64,000 nt of DNA from Humisphaera borealis (GCF_015169395.1 NZ_CP063458.1:3782001-3846000), one strand, 5' to 3'. Positions 50,579-60,942 are shown, counted from the first letter of the stretch. Numbers and translations: made by a program. The notes: a model not told the origin generated them from the letters alone.

Positions 50579-53500
50579 ATGCGTTTCAAGACGACGCGCC
50601 GCCCAGCGGCGCGCCCCGATACTGCAACGAGTCTTTACTCGGGCACCGCTGGCGAAGCCGGGTCGGAAGGGCGGCGCGCCAATCTTGTGGGGCGCTTAAG
50701 CCCCCATGTGTTCGAGTCGCTCGAGTCGCGCATTCACCTGTCTGTCACGCGCGACGTGAACGGATACACGATCGTCACGCCGGCGGTCGACTCGCGCGTC
50801 GTCTACGTCGCCGCCGACGGCAACGATTCCAACGCGGGCACCATCGGTTCCCCGGTCAAGACCGTCGAAGGCGCCAGGGCCAAGCTTGGTATCGCAACGG
50901 CGGCCAACGCCGCCACCGGGGCATCGGTCCGCAACAACGTCGCCGACCAGATTCTGTTTCGCCGGGGCGATGTCTTCACCGACCGGATCGACAACTGGGC
51001 CACCTCGGGTCGAAGCGCGAACGAACCGTTCGTCATCGGTGCCTATACCGACCCTAACCGCCCGTCGAGCGAGCGGCCCAAGATCCAGACGGGCATTAAC
51101 ACGGCGTTCGATAACATCGCGACCGCCTCGGTCCACCCCCAGCTGAACAACGTTTACATCCTGGGCATCGCGTTCGAAGCGAACAACCGAAACTACAAGC
51201 AGCCGAACTCCAACTTTACGATCGGTTACAAGTCCGACGCTTCGGGCGGCACCTACGGAATCAACATCTTCGGGGCGATCAAGAACTTCTGGATCGAAGA
51301 CGCGTCGTTCCAGTACTTCCGGGCCGGTGCGGTCATGCAGTCGGTTGCCGGGTGGGGCGAACTGGCCGACGTAACGATCCGCCGATCCATCATCGCCGAC
51401 AACTACGCGCCCAGTTTCGATTCAACGGGCAAGTACATCACGTCGGAAGGTGTGTACATCAACGGCGTCAACAAGCTGACGATCGATGAGAACGTGTTCG
51501 ATCACAACGGATGGACCGACCCGGCCTACGGGAACTTCGGCACGTTCGCGACGATCTACAACCACAACATCTATCTCAATATCGATAACACGAACGTCAC
51601 CGTCTCGAACAACATCATCGCCAACGCCTCGAGCCACGGCCTGCAGATGCGCCCGGGCGGCGACGTCAAGAACAACCTGTTCATCAACAACCCGATCGGG
51701 ATGAGCTACGGCTATCTCAACGGCAAGGAAAAGCCGGGCGGCGTGTTTGGTGAAATCAGCGGCAACGTCGTTTACGGTTCGCAGTCGATCAACGGTCAGG
51801 CACGAGGCTGGGGTTTTGAACTCGGCAACCTCAGGCCGACCGCCAACGGCGGCGGCACGGTCGTCAAGAACAACATCTTCTCGGGTTATAACGGTGTCGG
51901 GACCGGCGTCCTCTGGCCGGCCATCCATGTCACCTTCGGTAGCAACACGGTCAATCCGACCGAAGCCGTCGGCGTCAACGACCTCACCATCCAGAACAAC
52001 ATCATCTCGGGATGGACCAAGGGGCTGTACATCAACCCCGGTTTCGCGGTTGGTGGGAACACCCGGTACGCGCTGAACAACCTGAGCGTCCTGAACAACG
52101 AGTTCCAGACGATCTACGCCTCGCCCATGATCGAACACGGGCCGAACTACAGTTCCGCCGAGGAGACGTGGCGCGGCAACCGCTACAACTATTCCAACAA
52201 TGCCGCCAGCTCCACCCCCTTCTTCGCCACCAAGGCGACCACCTACAGCCTGACGCAGTGGCAGGGACTGGCCGAACCGACCGCGACGAACGCGAAGATT
52301 ACCTACCCCAACGCGAATGTTTCTCCGGCGTCGTTCAACGGTTCGATCGGCGGAACATCGAGCACCGACGCCTACCTGACTCAGTCGCGGCGGCAGTCGT
52401 CGCTGTTCTATCGTCCCAACTACTCCCCGACGGCGGCCGTCAACTACATGAAGGCCGGCTTCTCCGGTCAGCGGACGGACACCCAAGCGCCCGCTGCCAG
52501 CCTCGACAGCCCGAACATCAATGCCGGCGGTGCCGCGACCCATACGTTTACGGTCCAATGGACCGATGACAGCCAGGTGGACCTGGCCCGCATCGGAACC
52601 GGAGATGTGCAGGTCACCGGGCCGGGTGGTTACTCGCAGGTCGCCACGCTGCTGGCGGCGCTGCCCAACGGCGACGGCTCGTCGGTGACGGCGACCTACA
52701 GCGTTCCGGCACCGGGTGGGGCGTGGAGTTCCACCGCCAACGGCACCTACACGGTCGCCGTCCGGGCCAATCAGGTTTACGACACGTCCGGCAACGCGAC
52801 CAACGCCGGGACCGTTGGCACGTTCACCGTACTGATCGGCGCGTCGTCGCCAACGGCTTCGCTGGTCACGACGAATGTGGCAGCCGCGGCGGCTGCGGCA
52901 ACCCTCACGGTGACCTACAAAGTCACTTCAGGGCAGATCGATGCAAGCACCGTCGGCGTGGACGACCTGCAGGTCATCGGACCGAACGACTTCTCCGGCA
53001 CGGCGCGGTTCGAGAGCGCCACGCCGTCGGGCAATGCGTCGACGATTGTCGCGGTGTACAAGATCGATCCGCCAGCCGGCGGTTGGACGCCTTCGTCCAA
53101 CGGTCTCTACGAAGTGATCATCCGCGACGACGCCGTTCGCAGCGTCGCCGGCGTCAAGATCGGCGAAGCGGTCCTCGGGACCTTCACGGTCACGGTGGAC
53201 TTGCCGACCGCGACCGGTGTGGGCACGAACATCACGGCAACGACGACGGCCGCACAAACTGTCACGGTCACTTACACCGACAAATCGGGCATTAACGCAA
53301 GCTCCATCGACAGCAACGACGTCCGCATCGACGGTCCCAATGGCTTCTCGGCCAACGCAACGCTGGTCAGCAGAACGGGGGCCGGTACCCCGGCCAGCCC
53401 GATGGTCGTGACGTACAGCTTCCTGCCGCCGACCGGTGGCTTCGTCGAAGCGTCCAACGGCACCTACTTCATCGTCCTCAAGAGCGACCAGGTGTTTTCG

Positions 53501-56500
53501 ACCGCCGGCTCCGCCGCGACGACGGGGCCGATCGGCACGTTCGATGTCAACATCGACGTTACAGCGCCGTCAGCGGTCTCGACCACCGCGTCGATCTTCC
53601 AGCCTTCGAGCAACACCAGCCTCCCGCTGACCGTCGTCTTCGCCGACCCGTCCGGCGTGAATGTGAGCTCCATCGGCACCGGCGACCTGATCGTCGAAAG
53701 GCCCGACGGCTCGACTGACACCCCTGTGCTGCAAAGCACGTCGGGAAGCGGCCTGTCGGTCACCGCGACGTTCCTGCTGAACATGCCCGCCGGTATCGGT
53801 GCCTCCGCGGTCGGCACCTATACGCTCACCACCGGCGGAAACGGCGTGAAGGACGCCATCGGCAACACCACCGCTGCAGGACAAGTCGCCGGTTCGTTCA
53901 ACATCGCGCTGGACCTTTCGATTCCGCAGGCGAGCGGCACGGCACCAGGCATCTTCGGTCAGTACGAAGAGCTGATCATTCCGGTGGAGTACAGCGACGA
54001 GCCTGGCATCGACTTGTCCACGATCGACAGCCTGGACCTGCGCGTCACCGGTCCCAATGGCTTCAACGCCCCGGTCGAACTGCTGGACACCGACTTCCCC
54101 GAAGGCAACATCGCATTCGCGATCTACTCGCTGAAGCCCCCGACCGACGGATGGCGGTTTGATGACAACGGCATCTACAGCGTTGTCGTTCAGCCGAACC
54201 AGGTGAAGGATCTTTCGGGCAACCCGGTCCCCGCGGGCACACTGACGACCTTCCTGGTTTCCGTATCTTCCGTCCTCAGCGGAACGGCCGATCCGATCGT
54301 CCCGAACCCGGCTCCCAAGGGACTCAGTGAAGCAACGATTCACTTCAACCAGAGTGTGACCGGTTTTGATCTGAGCGACGTCACGCTGACCCGCAACGGC
54401 GGCGCAAACCTTCTGACCGCGTCGCAGCAGCTTGTTTCCACGGACCAGACTACGTTCCGGTTGACGGGATTGTCGTCCCTCACGCAGATTGATGGCGACT
54501 ACGTTTTGACGGTCCCACAGACTGCCGCGGTCTCCGGCCAGTTCGGGTCGGTTTTGACCCAGGATATCGTGCTGTCGTTCAAGATCGACGCGACGCCTCC
54601 TACGTTCGTTCTCTCCGCCCCGGACCTGACGACCGCCAACAATTCCGCCTATAAGTTCGACGTGACGTGGACCGATTCGAACGGCGTGGATACGTCCGGG
54701 CTCACCGACGGCGACGTCCGTGTCACCGGGCCCGGCGGCTACAACGTGCTGGCCAAGCTGGTGACGCTCGACAAGCCCGGCGTCGGCTCGCCGCGCGTCG
54801 CCACTTATTCGATCACCCCGCCCGTCGGTGGCTGGAGCCAGGGGATCAACGGCAGCTACACCGTGAGTGTCGAGGCGAACCAGGTGAGCGACGTGGCGGA
54901 CAACTTCGTCGCCGCTCAGTTGATCGGCACCTTCAACGTCAATGTCGTCGGCCAGGCCGATATTACTGCGCCGACGGCGTCGGTCGTGGCGGTGTCGCCG
55001 AACCCGCGCGCAACGCCGGTCGACGCGATCACTGTCAATTTCAATGAGGCTATCTCCGGGTTCGACATCTCCGATCTGACGCTGACACGCGACGGCGGGG
55101 CCAACCTGCTCTCCGGCGGCGAGTCTCTGACCAGCGCCAACAACCAGTCGTTCTCCCTCGGCGGGCTGACATCGCTCACCGGGAGCGGGGGCGTCTATAC
55201 CCTGACGCTCAAGTCGTCCGGCAATGGCATTACCGACATCAGCGGCAACAGCCTGAACGGCGGCGCGACCGCAAGCTGGACCGTCACCGTTCCTCCGACG
55301 GTGCCCCCGACGGTGCCTCCATCAGTGGCGCCGAGCTCGGGAATCAACGTCAACTTCCAGCCGTCGGCTGCCGCCAACGTGAGCGGCTATCTGATCGATG
55401 CCGGCGAACTGTATGGTGCCCGCAACGGCCAGACCTACGGTTGGACGGCGTCCCATACGGACTCGGTTTTCGATCGCAACGTCATCGGGGACCAGCTCCG
55501 CGATACCGTGGCGTCTGTGAAAGCCGGAGCAAAATGGGAAGTGGCTGTCCCGAACGGTACTTACACCGTGCTGGTCGGCATCGGCGATGCGAGCACAGCC
55601 AGCACGAACAACGTCTGGGTCGAAGGCGTCAATCTGTTCAACTACCAGGCGCAAGCCGCGAACACGTTCGACGCCAAGTCGATCAGCGTACCAGTGAATG
55701 ACGGTAAGCTGACGCTGTCGATCGGAAGCGCGGTCTCCGGCCTTGTGAAACTGAACTTCGTTCAGGTGTACGTGCCGGGGTCGCCGCCCCCACCGCCGCC
55801 GCCTCCTCCTCCTCCGCCCCCGCCGCCCCCACCACCGCCGCCGGTGTTTGGCGTCACGGGTCTGATGCTGGTGAACGCGGACAACGATACTGACACGGGT
55901 CGGGTGTCGGCCGGTCAGACGATCCAGGTCGGTTCGCCGGCGATCAACCTCCACGCGGTGACCACCGGCACCATTGGTTCGGTTCAGTTCCTCGTGGACG
56001 GCGTTCAGGTCAGGATTGAAGGCGGCGCGCCCTACTCCATCGGTGGAGACGCGGCACCGGATTACCTGCCCTGGGCTGCGCCCGTCGGTACTCACGTGGT
56101 GAAGGCGATCGCGTATTCCGGCGCGAACCTGAGCGGTGAGATCGGTGGCTCCTACGAAGTCTCGGTGACGTTCGTTAACCCGACATCACCCCCGCCCCCG
56201 CCTCCTCCGCCGCCGGCGAGTTCGCCGATCAAGATCAACTTCCAGCCGTCGGCGGCACCGACCGTTTCGGGTTACATCGTCGATGCCGGACTGACCTACG
56301 GTGCGCGGAATGGTCAGACTTATGGCTGGACGACCAGCCATGCCGACACGGTTGTGGATCGCAACGTCAACTCGAACCAACTTCTGGACACCAACGTCGG
56401 CGTCAAAGCCGGTTCCAGGTGGGAGCTGGCGGTTCCGAACGGGACGTACACAGTCACGATCAGCGTGGGTGACGCCGGGGCCTCGACTCGCAACAACATC

Positions 56501-57685
56501 TGGCTCGAGGGAACGCTTAATCCGTTCGCGTATACCACGCTTGCCGCGAATCAATTCTTGTCAAAGTCAACCGCGGTGACGGTGAGCGATGGCAAACTGA
56601 CGCTCGCGTTCGGCGGAACGGTCACAGGACAGACGCACATTGACTACATCGAAGTGGCGGTTCCACCGACGGTTCCGCCGCCACCACCCCCGCCCCCGCC
56701 GCCACCACCACCGCCGCCGCCTCCCCCGCCGACCGCTGGAACGGTGAAGGTCAACTTCCAGCCCTCCAGCGCGGCTACGGTCAGCGGTTACATCGTCGAC
56801 GCCGGTCTGACCTACGGCGCGCGAAATGGCTATTCCTACGGATGGACGACCAGCCATGTCGATGCCGTGTTCGATCGAAACGTCAACGCCAATCAGCTTC
56901 TGGATACCAACGTCGGCGTGAAGGCCGGCTCGCGCTGGGAGTTTGCTGTGCCCAACGGCACCTACACCGTGAACATCGGCGTGGGTGACGCAGCGGCGGC
57001 ATCTCGTAACAACATCTGGTTGGAAGGAACGCAGAACATCCTGGCGTATGTCAGTCTCGCCGCCAACAAGTTCACGTCCAAGTCGGCGACGGTCAACGTC
57101 GCCGACGGAAAGCTCACCGTCGCCATCGGTGGTGCCGCCACCGGCGAAACGCGGATCGACTTCATCGAGATCACCGGTGCCGGCCTGGCACCGGCCTCGC
57201 CGCCGGTGATTGTCCCCGTCGTGTTGGCCAACGCCGGTTTCGAGTCAACTGCCGTCGGCAGCGGATATGTGTACAACCCGACGAACTCGGGTTGGGTGTT
57301 TACCGGTAATGCCGGTGTCGCCGGCAACGCGAGCGGATTTACTGCCGGTAACTCGGCCGCCCCTGGGGGCACGCAGGTCGCGTTCCTGCAGACTGGCGAT
57401 CCTGTTGTGACTCAAGCCATCGCAGGTTGGCAGGCTGGTACCTACCAGCTGTCACTTAAGGCGGCTGCCCGAGCCGGACTTGGTGGCCAAATGTCATTCC
57501 AGGCGCTCGTCGACGGACAGCTTGTTGGTACGTTTACTCCAACAACGACCGTTTACCAGCCGTACACCACGAACAGTTTTACCGTCACCGCCGGGTCTCA
57601 CACGGTTCAACTGCGTGGGGTCAACACGCCGGGTACGGACCAAACGGTGCTCGTTGACGATGTTGTCGTGCTGATCGCGCCCTGA
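50579..57685 (+). CDS. Giant adhesin-like surface protein (beta-helix, Ig-like, malectin-like)
   Basis: A 2368-residue exported protein. The N-terminus has a LEPR-XLL-like motif (FESLESRIHLSVT). Residues about 60-630 look like a right-handed parallel beta-helix with Asn-rich turns (NNIIANASSHGLQMRPGG). From about 52.5 to 55.3 kb lie eight beta domains of about 110 residues with a recurring DVxVTGPxG and FTV pattern. Three malectin-like domains follow (NFQPSAA...GYIVDAGLTYGARNGQTYGW), separated by polyproline linkers near 55780-55845, 56185-56215 and 56660-56735, with one extra Ig-like domain between the first two. A C-terminal carbohydrate-binding-like domain starts LANAGFESTAVGSGYV. GGAG at 50567-50570 supports ATG 50579. 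Likely roles are polysaccharide binding and attachment. Confidence 0.92.
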   Translation: MRFKTTRRPAARPDTATSLYSGTAGEAGSEGRRANLVGRLSPHVFESLESRIHLSVTRDVNGYTIVTPAVDSRVVYVAADGNDSNAGTIGSPVKTVEGARAKLGIATAANAATGASVRNNVADQILFRRGDVFTDRIDNWATSGRSANEPFVIGAYTDPNRPSSERPKIQTGINTAFDNIATASVHPQLNNVYILGIAFEANNRNYKQPNSNFTIGYKSDASGGTYGINIFGAIKNFWIEDASFQYFRAGAVMQSVAGWGELADVTIRRSIIADNYAPSFDSTGKYITSEGVYINGVNKLTIDENVFDHNGWTDPAYGNFGTFATIYNHNIYLNIDNTNVTVSNNIIANASSHGLQMRPGGDVKNNLFINNPIGMSYGYLNGKEKPGGVFGEISGNVVYGSQSINGQARGWGFELGNLRPTANGGGTVVKNNIFSGYNGVGTGVLWPAIHVTFGSNTVNPTEAVGVNDLTIQNNIISGWTKGLYINPGFAVGGNTRYALNNLSVLNNEFQTIYASPMIEHGPNYSSAEETWRGNRYNYSNNAASSTPFFATKATTYSLTQWQGLAEPTATNAKITYPNANVSPASFNGSIGGTSSTDAYLTQSRRQSSLFYRPNYSPTAAVNYMKAGFSGQRTDTQAPAASLDSPNINAGGAATHTFTVQWTDDSQVDLARIGTGDVQVTGPGGYSQVATLLAALPNGDGSSVTATYSVPAPGGAWSSTANGTYTVAVRANQVYDTSGNATNAGTVGTFTVLIGASSPTASLVTTNVAAAAAAATLTVTYKVTSGQIDASTVGVDDLQVIGPNDFSGTARFESATPSGNASTIVAVYKIDPPAGGWTPSSNGLYEVIIRDDAVRSVAGVKIGEAVLGTFTVTVDLPTATGVGTNITATTTAAQTVTVTYTDKSGINASSIDSNDVRIDGPNGFSANATLVSRTGAGTPASPMVVTYSFLPPTGGFVEASNGTYFIVLKSDQVFSTAGSAATTGPIGTFDVNIDVTAPSAVSTTASIFQPSSNTSLPLTVVFADPSGVNVSSIGTGDLIVERPDGSTDTPVLQSTSGSGLSVTATFLLNMPAGIGASAVGTYTLTTGGNGVKDAIGNTTAAGQVAGSFNIALDLSIPQASGTAPGIFGQYEELIIPVEYSDEPGIDLSTIDSLDLRVTGPNGFNAPVELLDTDFPEGNIAFAIYSLKPPTDGWRFDDNGIYSVVVQPNQVKDLSGNPVPAGTLTTFLVSVSSVLSGTADPIVPNPAPKGLSEATIHFNQSVTGFDLSDVTLTRNGGANLLTASQQLVSTDQTTFRLTGLSSLTQIDGDYVLTVPQTAAVSGQFGSVLTQDIVLSFKIDATPPTFVLSAPDLTTANNSAYKFDVTWTDSNGVDTSGLTDGDVRVTGPGGYNVLAKLVTLDKPGVGSPRVATYSITPPVGGWSQGINGSYTVSVEANQVSDVADNFVAAQLIGTFNVNVVGQADITAPTASVVAVSPNPRATPVDAITVNFNEAISGFDISDLTLTRDGGANLLSGGESLTSANNQSFSLGGLTSLTGSGGVYTLTLKSSGNGITDISGNSLNGGATASWTVTVPPTVPPTVPPSVAPSSGINVNFQPSAAANVSGYLIDAGELYGARNGQTYGWTASHTDSVFDRNVIGDQLRDTVASVKAGAKWEVAVPNGTYTVLVGIGDASTASTNNVWVEGVNLFNYQAQAANTFDAKSISVPVNDGKLTLSIGSAVSGLVKLNFVQVYVPGSPPPPPPPPPPPPPPPPPPPPVFGVTGLMLVNADNDTDTGRVSAGQTIQVGSPAINLHAVTTGTIGSVQFLVDGVQVRIEGGAPYSIGGDAAPDYLPWAAPVGTHVVKAIAYSGANLSGEIGGSYEVSVTFVNPTSPPPPPPPPPASSPIKINFQPSAAPTVSGYIVDAGLTYGARNGQTYGWTTSHADTVVDRNVNSNQLLDTNVGVKAGSRWELAVPNGTYTVTISVGDAGASTRNNIWLEGTLNPFAYTTLAANQFLSKSTAVTVSDGKLTLAFGGTVTGQTHIDYIEVAVPPTVPPPPPPPPPPPPPPPPPPPTAGTVKVNFQPSSAATVSGYIVDAGLTYGARNGYSYGWTTSHVDAVFDRNVNANQLLDTNVGVKAGSRWEFAVPNGTYTVNIGVGDAAAASRNNIWLEGTQNILAYVSLAANKFTSKSATVNVADGKLTVAIGGAATGETRIDFIEITGAGLAPASPPVIVPVVLANAGFESTAVGSGYVYNPTNSGWVFTGNAGVAGNASGFTAGNSAAPGGTQVAFLQTGDPVVTQAIAGWQAGTYQLSLKAAARAGLGGQMSFQALVDGQLVGTFTPTTTVYQPYTTNSFTVTAGSHTVQLRGVNTPGTDQTVLVDDVVVLIAP

Positions 57686-57729
57686 TCGCGATCGATGGAA
57701 GTCCTCAGGCGTCCTCCCCGGGCGTCTCC

Positions 57730-57777
57730 AGACCGTCGCTGACAACCGGAACCAATCCGGTTAGTCGGCGACGGTCT
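57730..57777. terminator. Long hairpin between convergent genes
   Basis: Bases 57730-57750 and 57756-57777 pair over 21 positions with one mismatch and one bulge around loop ACCAA, followed by TTT. It closes the giant adhesin transcript and probably the opposite secreted-protein transcript. Confidence 0.85.
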
Positions 57778-57837
57778 TTGCCATTGTGAAGCAGCGTCTC
57801 GCATGCTCCCGCAATGCCGCGGGCGGGGCCGAGTGCT

Positions 57838-59025
57838 TTACTGCTTCAGATAGATTTTCCCATCGAGCCTCAAGCCGTTGCTGTGCAGTTCGTACGGGGC
57901 GCTCCAGTTCGTCCCGTCGTCGTAGCGAAACGTCAGCACGTTGCCGCGTTTGACGACCCTTCCCCGGCTACCACCCTTCGCGAGGCCGGTGGCATCCTGC
58001 CCGGAGAAGCCGGTGCTTGCGGTATCGGCGAACGTGCCGTTGGGATAGAGCGTGACGGATCGCGACTGCGACAGGTTGAAGGGCTGCTCGTCGACCTTCG
58101 CCGGTGCCAGTCGAACGTAGTTCTCCAGAACCCACGTGCCAACGAGCCCGGGCTCGATGGCCGCTTCCTTTACGCTGATGCTCTGGGCGACAATCTCGAT
58201 CGCGCGGCCGAACTCCTTCATGCCGGCGTCGGACCCGAGGGCCACGACAGCGATCGCGACATCCTGCCGTCTGACAAGCATCACCCGGCAGATCGCCAGC
58301 TTGCCTTTGATCGTCGCCTGGTATTCCAGGATCATCGCCTCGTCGCCGCCGCAGGTCGTTTTGATCGGCTTGCCCGTCCGCTGGAAGACGGGGCCGGCGA
58401 GCTGATTGAGGAGTTGCTCGACCAACACCGGCCCGGCCACGAACAGATTGGACTGATCCTGCGCATTGGGTGTGCCGATCGCCGCGCGGAGGATGAAATC
58501 TGCCTCGCGTCCCTTGGGCGCACCGTCGCACCAGATGACGTTGTTGGCAACCCCGGGCTGTCCGTAGACCCAAGTGTCGAACCGGGCAATCGTTCCGCCG
58601 GGAAACTGCAGCACGCGGTAGGCGAGCGGATCGCCGCTTCCTGCTTCGCGCGTTGCCGGCTGTGACGAAGCGAAACGTCCGGTATCGCCGGTAGCGTGCG
58701 CCGCTTCGCCGGCGACGCGCTTCAGCCGATACTCCGCGCGACCGCTGCGCAAGACCATGCCTTCGCCGTGGCGAGCCATGGAGAAGTCGAACCGTGAACC
58801 ATCGGCGGCAAACGTGCCGGTCAGTGCTTGGCCGTCGTCGATTGCCTGTGCCGGATACTGTTGCGCGGCTTTGGTAATCAGGCCGTGGTAGGACTTGCCG
58901 TCACGGCTCGACAAGTCGATCCGGAGCTGTTCGCCAGCCCATCCACCATCGTAAGTCGATGCGTTCACCGAGCCGCAAGCCAGCATCACCAGGGTCATTG
59001 CGAGTGCGACGTTGGAAACGGCCAT
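57838..59025 (-). CDS. Secreted protein, unknown function
   Basis: A 395-residue exported protein (signal MAVSNVALAMTLVMLACGSV, cleaved near VNAST). It has an N-terminal beta domain (GGWAGEQLRIDLSSRDGKSYHG), a linker, a middle domain with IARFDTWVYGQPG and YQATIKGKLAICRVMLVRRQD, and a C-terminal lipocalin-like part: GTWVLENYVRL, SVTLYPNGTFADTASTGFSG and VVKRGNVLTFRYDDG. I do not recognise a named family for the middle. GGAG before the chosen ATG at 59025 supports this start over an upstream in-frame ATG. Convergent with the adhesin. Confidence 0.85.
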   Translation of the reverse strand: MAVSNVALAMTLVMLACGSVNASTYDGGWAGEQLRIDLSSRDGKSYHGLITKAAQQYPAQAIDDGQALTGTFAADGSRFDFSMARHGEGMVLRSGRAEYRLKRVAGEAAHATGDTGRFASSQPATREAGSGDPLAYRVLQFPGGTIARFDTWVYGQPGVANNVIWCDGAPKGREADFILRAAIGTPNAQDQSNLFVAGPVLVEQLLNQLAGPVFQRTGKPIKTTCGGDEAMILEYQATIKGKLAICRVMLVRRQDVAIAVVALGSDAGMKEFGRAIEIVAQSISVKEAAIEPGLVGTWVLENYVRLAPAKVDEQPFNLSQSRSVTLYPNGTFADTASTGFSGQDATGLAKGGSRGRVVKRGNVLTFRYDDGTNWSAPYELHSNGLRLDGKIYLKQ

Positions 59026-59180
59026 ATCGTTTCTCCGGGGTGGGTGACCAGGAATTGTTCCCTCGACATCATCAGACAGCAAGAAACGCGAGTCGTGAGT
59101 CCGCCGCGACTGCACAGCGGACCGGGTTCCCGATATAACTCCGACCCGCGACAAGCGATCAACTGAAACCGGAGGCACCG

Positions 59181-60446
59181 ATGGCCGAACTACACCTACT
59201 TTCTCCGCGCGGCTTTCGTGCGGCGGGCGTCTATTGCGGAATCAAGAGCACGAACACGCCCGACATCGGTCTGCTGGTGACCGAGCCCGGTGCCACCGCG
59301 ACGGCGGCATTCACGACGAACAAGGTCTTCGCCGCCCCTGTGAAAGTCGGCCGGGAACACATCGCCTCCGGCAGGCTCCGGGCTGTCGTGCTCAATTCGG
59401 GCAACGCCAATGCCTGCACCGGAAAGCAAGGGGAAGCCGACGCAAGACGCATGTGCGCGATCGCGGCGGAACTGGCAAGCGTTCGACCGGACGAAGTGCT
59501 CCCTTCGTCCACGGGCATCATCGGTCACATGCTGCCGATGGAAAAAGTCGAAGCCGGGATCCGGAACGTCGCCCAGTACCTCGGCGATAGCATGGAGCAC
59601 GCGCATGACTTTGCCGCGGCCATCCTGACCACCGATACCCGTCGCAAGGCCGCCGCCGTCGAGGTGCGGTTCGGCAAGGAGAAGGTCACGATCGCCGGCG
59701 TATGCAAAGGTGCCGGCATGATCGGCCCGCGAATGGCTGTTGCGGCAGGAGGAGCGCCCGGCGTCAAAGCTTCAGCGGGAAAGACGAAATCGCTGAAAGG
59801 GCGCAGCGCGACCATGCTCGCGTACCTGACAACGGACGCCAAAATCGCCGCTCCTGCGTTGCGAAAGCTCTTCTCGCCCACGGTGGACGGCAGCTTTAAC
59901 TGCGTGACCATCGACGACCACACGAGCACGAATGACACGGCGGTGCTTCTCGCTTCCGGCGTGGGCGCGTCGGTCGTCGGTGACAAGGACCTGGCCAAGT
60001 TCGCGGCGGCGCTGGATGAAGTCTGTCAGTCCCTCGCATATCAGATTGCCGCCGACGGCGAAGGCGCTACGAAGGTGGTTGTGGTTCACGTCCGCGGCGC
60101 GGCGAACGACGCCGCCGCCCGTGCAATGGCACGGGCAATTGCCAACAGTCCGCTCGTCAAATGTGCGATGAACGGCAACGACCCCAACTGGGGCCGCATC
60201 GTTTCGGCCGCCGGCCTGGCAGGGGTGCCATTCAATCCCGATAAAGCCACCCTGACCCTGCAGGGCACGACCGTCTTCAAGGGCGGCCGACCCGTCGCGT
60301 TTGATCCGGAGAAGGTCAGTCAGCAGCTCGGCGTTCCTGAAGTCCGCGTTGACCTCGCCTGCAAAGACGGAAAGGGGTCTGGCACGGTATGGACCTGTGA
60401 TCTCTCGAAAGACTACGTGACGATCAACGCCGACTATCACACGTAA
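59181..60446 (+). CDS. argJ: Bifunctional glutamate N-acetyltransferase ArgJ
   Basis: ArgJ transfers acetyl from N-acetylornithine to glutamate (and may use acetyl-CoA) in arginine synthesis. The 421-residue precursor is autocleaved before a Thr in ATML into two chains. Here CKGAGMIGP and ATMLAYLTTDA are present with T211 as the expected nucleophile. Between M185 and A210, however, 24 residues rich in Ala, Gly, Lys and Ser are inserted where the family is contiguous. Other landmarks: LNSGNANACTG, SSTGIIGHMLPMEK, SFNCVTIDDHTSTNDT, GEGATKVVVVHVRGA and GNDPNWGRIVSAAG. No other arg genes are nearby. Confidence 0.95.
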   Translation: MAELHLLSPRGFRAAGVYCGIKSTNTPDIGLLVTEPGATATAAFTTNKVFAAPVKVGREHIASGRLRAVVLNSGNANACTGKQGEADARRMCAIAAELASVRPDEVLPSSTGIIGHMLPMEKVEAGIRNVAQYLGDSMEHAHDFAAAILTTDTRRKAAAVEVRFGKEKVTIAGVCKGAGMIGPRMAVAAGGAPGVKASAGKTKSLKGRSATMLAYLTTDAKIAAPALRKLFSPTVDGSFNCVTIDDHTSTNDTAVLLASGVGASVVGDKDLAKFAAALDEVCQSLAYQIAADGEGATKVVVVHVRGAANDAAARAMARAIANSPLVKCAMNGNDPNWGRIVSAAGLAGVPFNPDKATLTLQGTTVFKGGRPVAFDPEKVSQQLGVPEVRVDLACKDGKGSGTVWTCDLSKDYVTINADYHT

Positions 60447-60586
60447 CACTCCGAGAGACGCGGCCCATTCCCCTGCTGATCGAGAAAGCCCGCGGTTCGG
60501 GATCGCCTGCGTTTTGAGAGCTCTTGAGGTGTGGCGGCGCAACGGCCGCTCGTGACAAGTGGCAATCCACTCGTCACACTCGCACC

Positions 60587-60934
60587 ATGCTCGAAGGGAT
60601 TCCGCTTCTCGTCACGGTTATCGCCGGCGCGATCGCGCTGGTGCTGGTGGTCCGCTGGCGCTCACGCGACTTCGCGGCCAATCGTGACGAACTGGCGCAC
60701 GACAACGTCTGCGAACACCTGAAGCCGGCGCTCGAACACATCCTGGCCCGTGGCTGCCGGATCACGCGGGTGGGTCAGAAGCACCCGGATCTGCCGCTGG
60801 AAATCCACGTCGCTCCGCCGTTCGATCCCCGGGCGGTGTATGACGAACTCAAGCTCGCCGAGCCTGTTTTCGTCTCGGATCGCAACGTGCTCTACTGCAA
60901 GGAAGACTTCTGCGAACTGGACCCCAAGGCATAG
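60587..60934 (+). CDS. Small membrane-anchored protein, unknown function
   Basis: A 115-residue protein with one N-terminal transmembrane helix (IPLLVTVIAGAIALVLVV) and a soluble C-terminal domain (DNVCEHLKPALEHILARGCRITRVGQKHP, LPLEIHVAPPFDP). Four Cys are present, including the pair in LYCKEDFCELD near the end. No family recognised. It is convergent with the next small membrane gene, 8 bp apart. Confidence 0.72.
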   Translation: MLEGIPLLVTVIAGAIALVLVVRWRSRDFAANRDELAHDNVCEHLKPALEHILARGCRITRVGQKHPDLPLEIHVAPPFDPRAVYDELKLAEPVFVSDRNVLYCKEDFCELDPKA

Positions 60935-60942
60935 ACGTCTCG

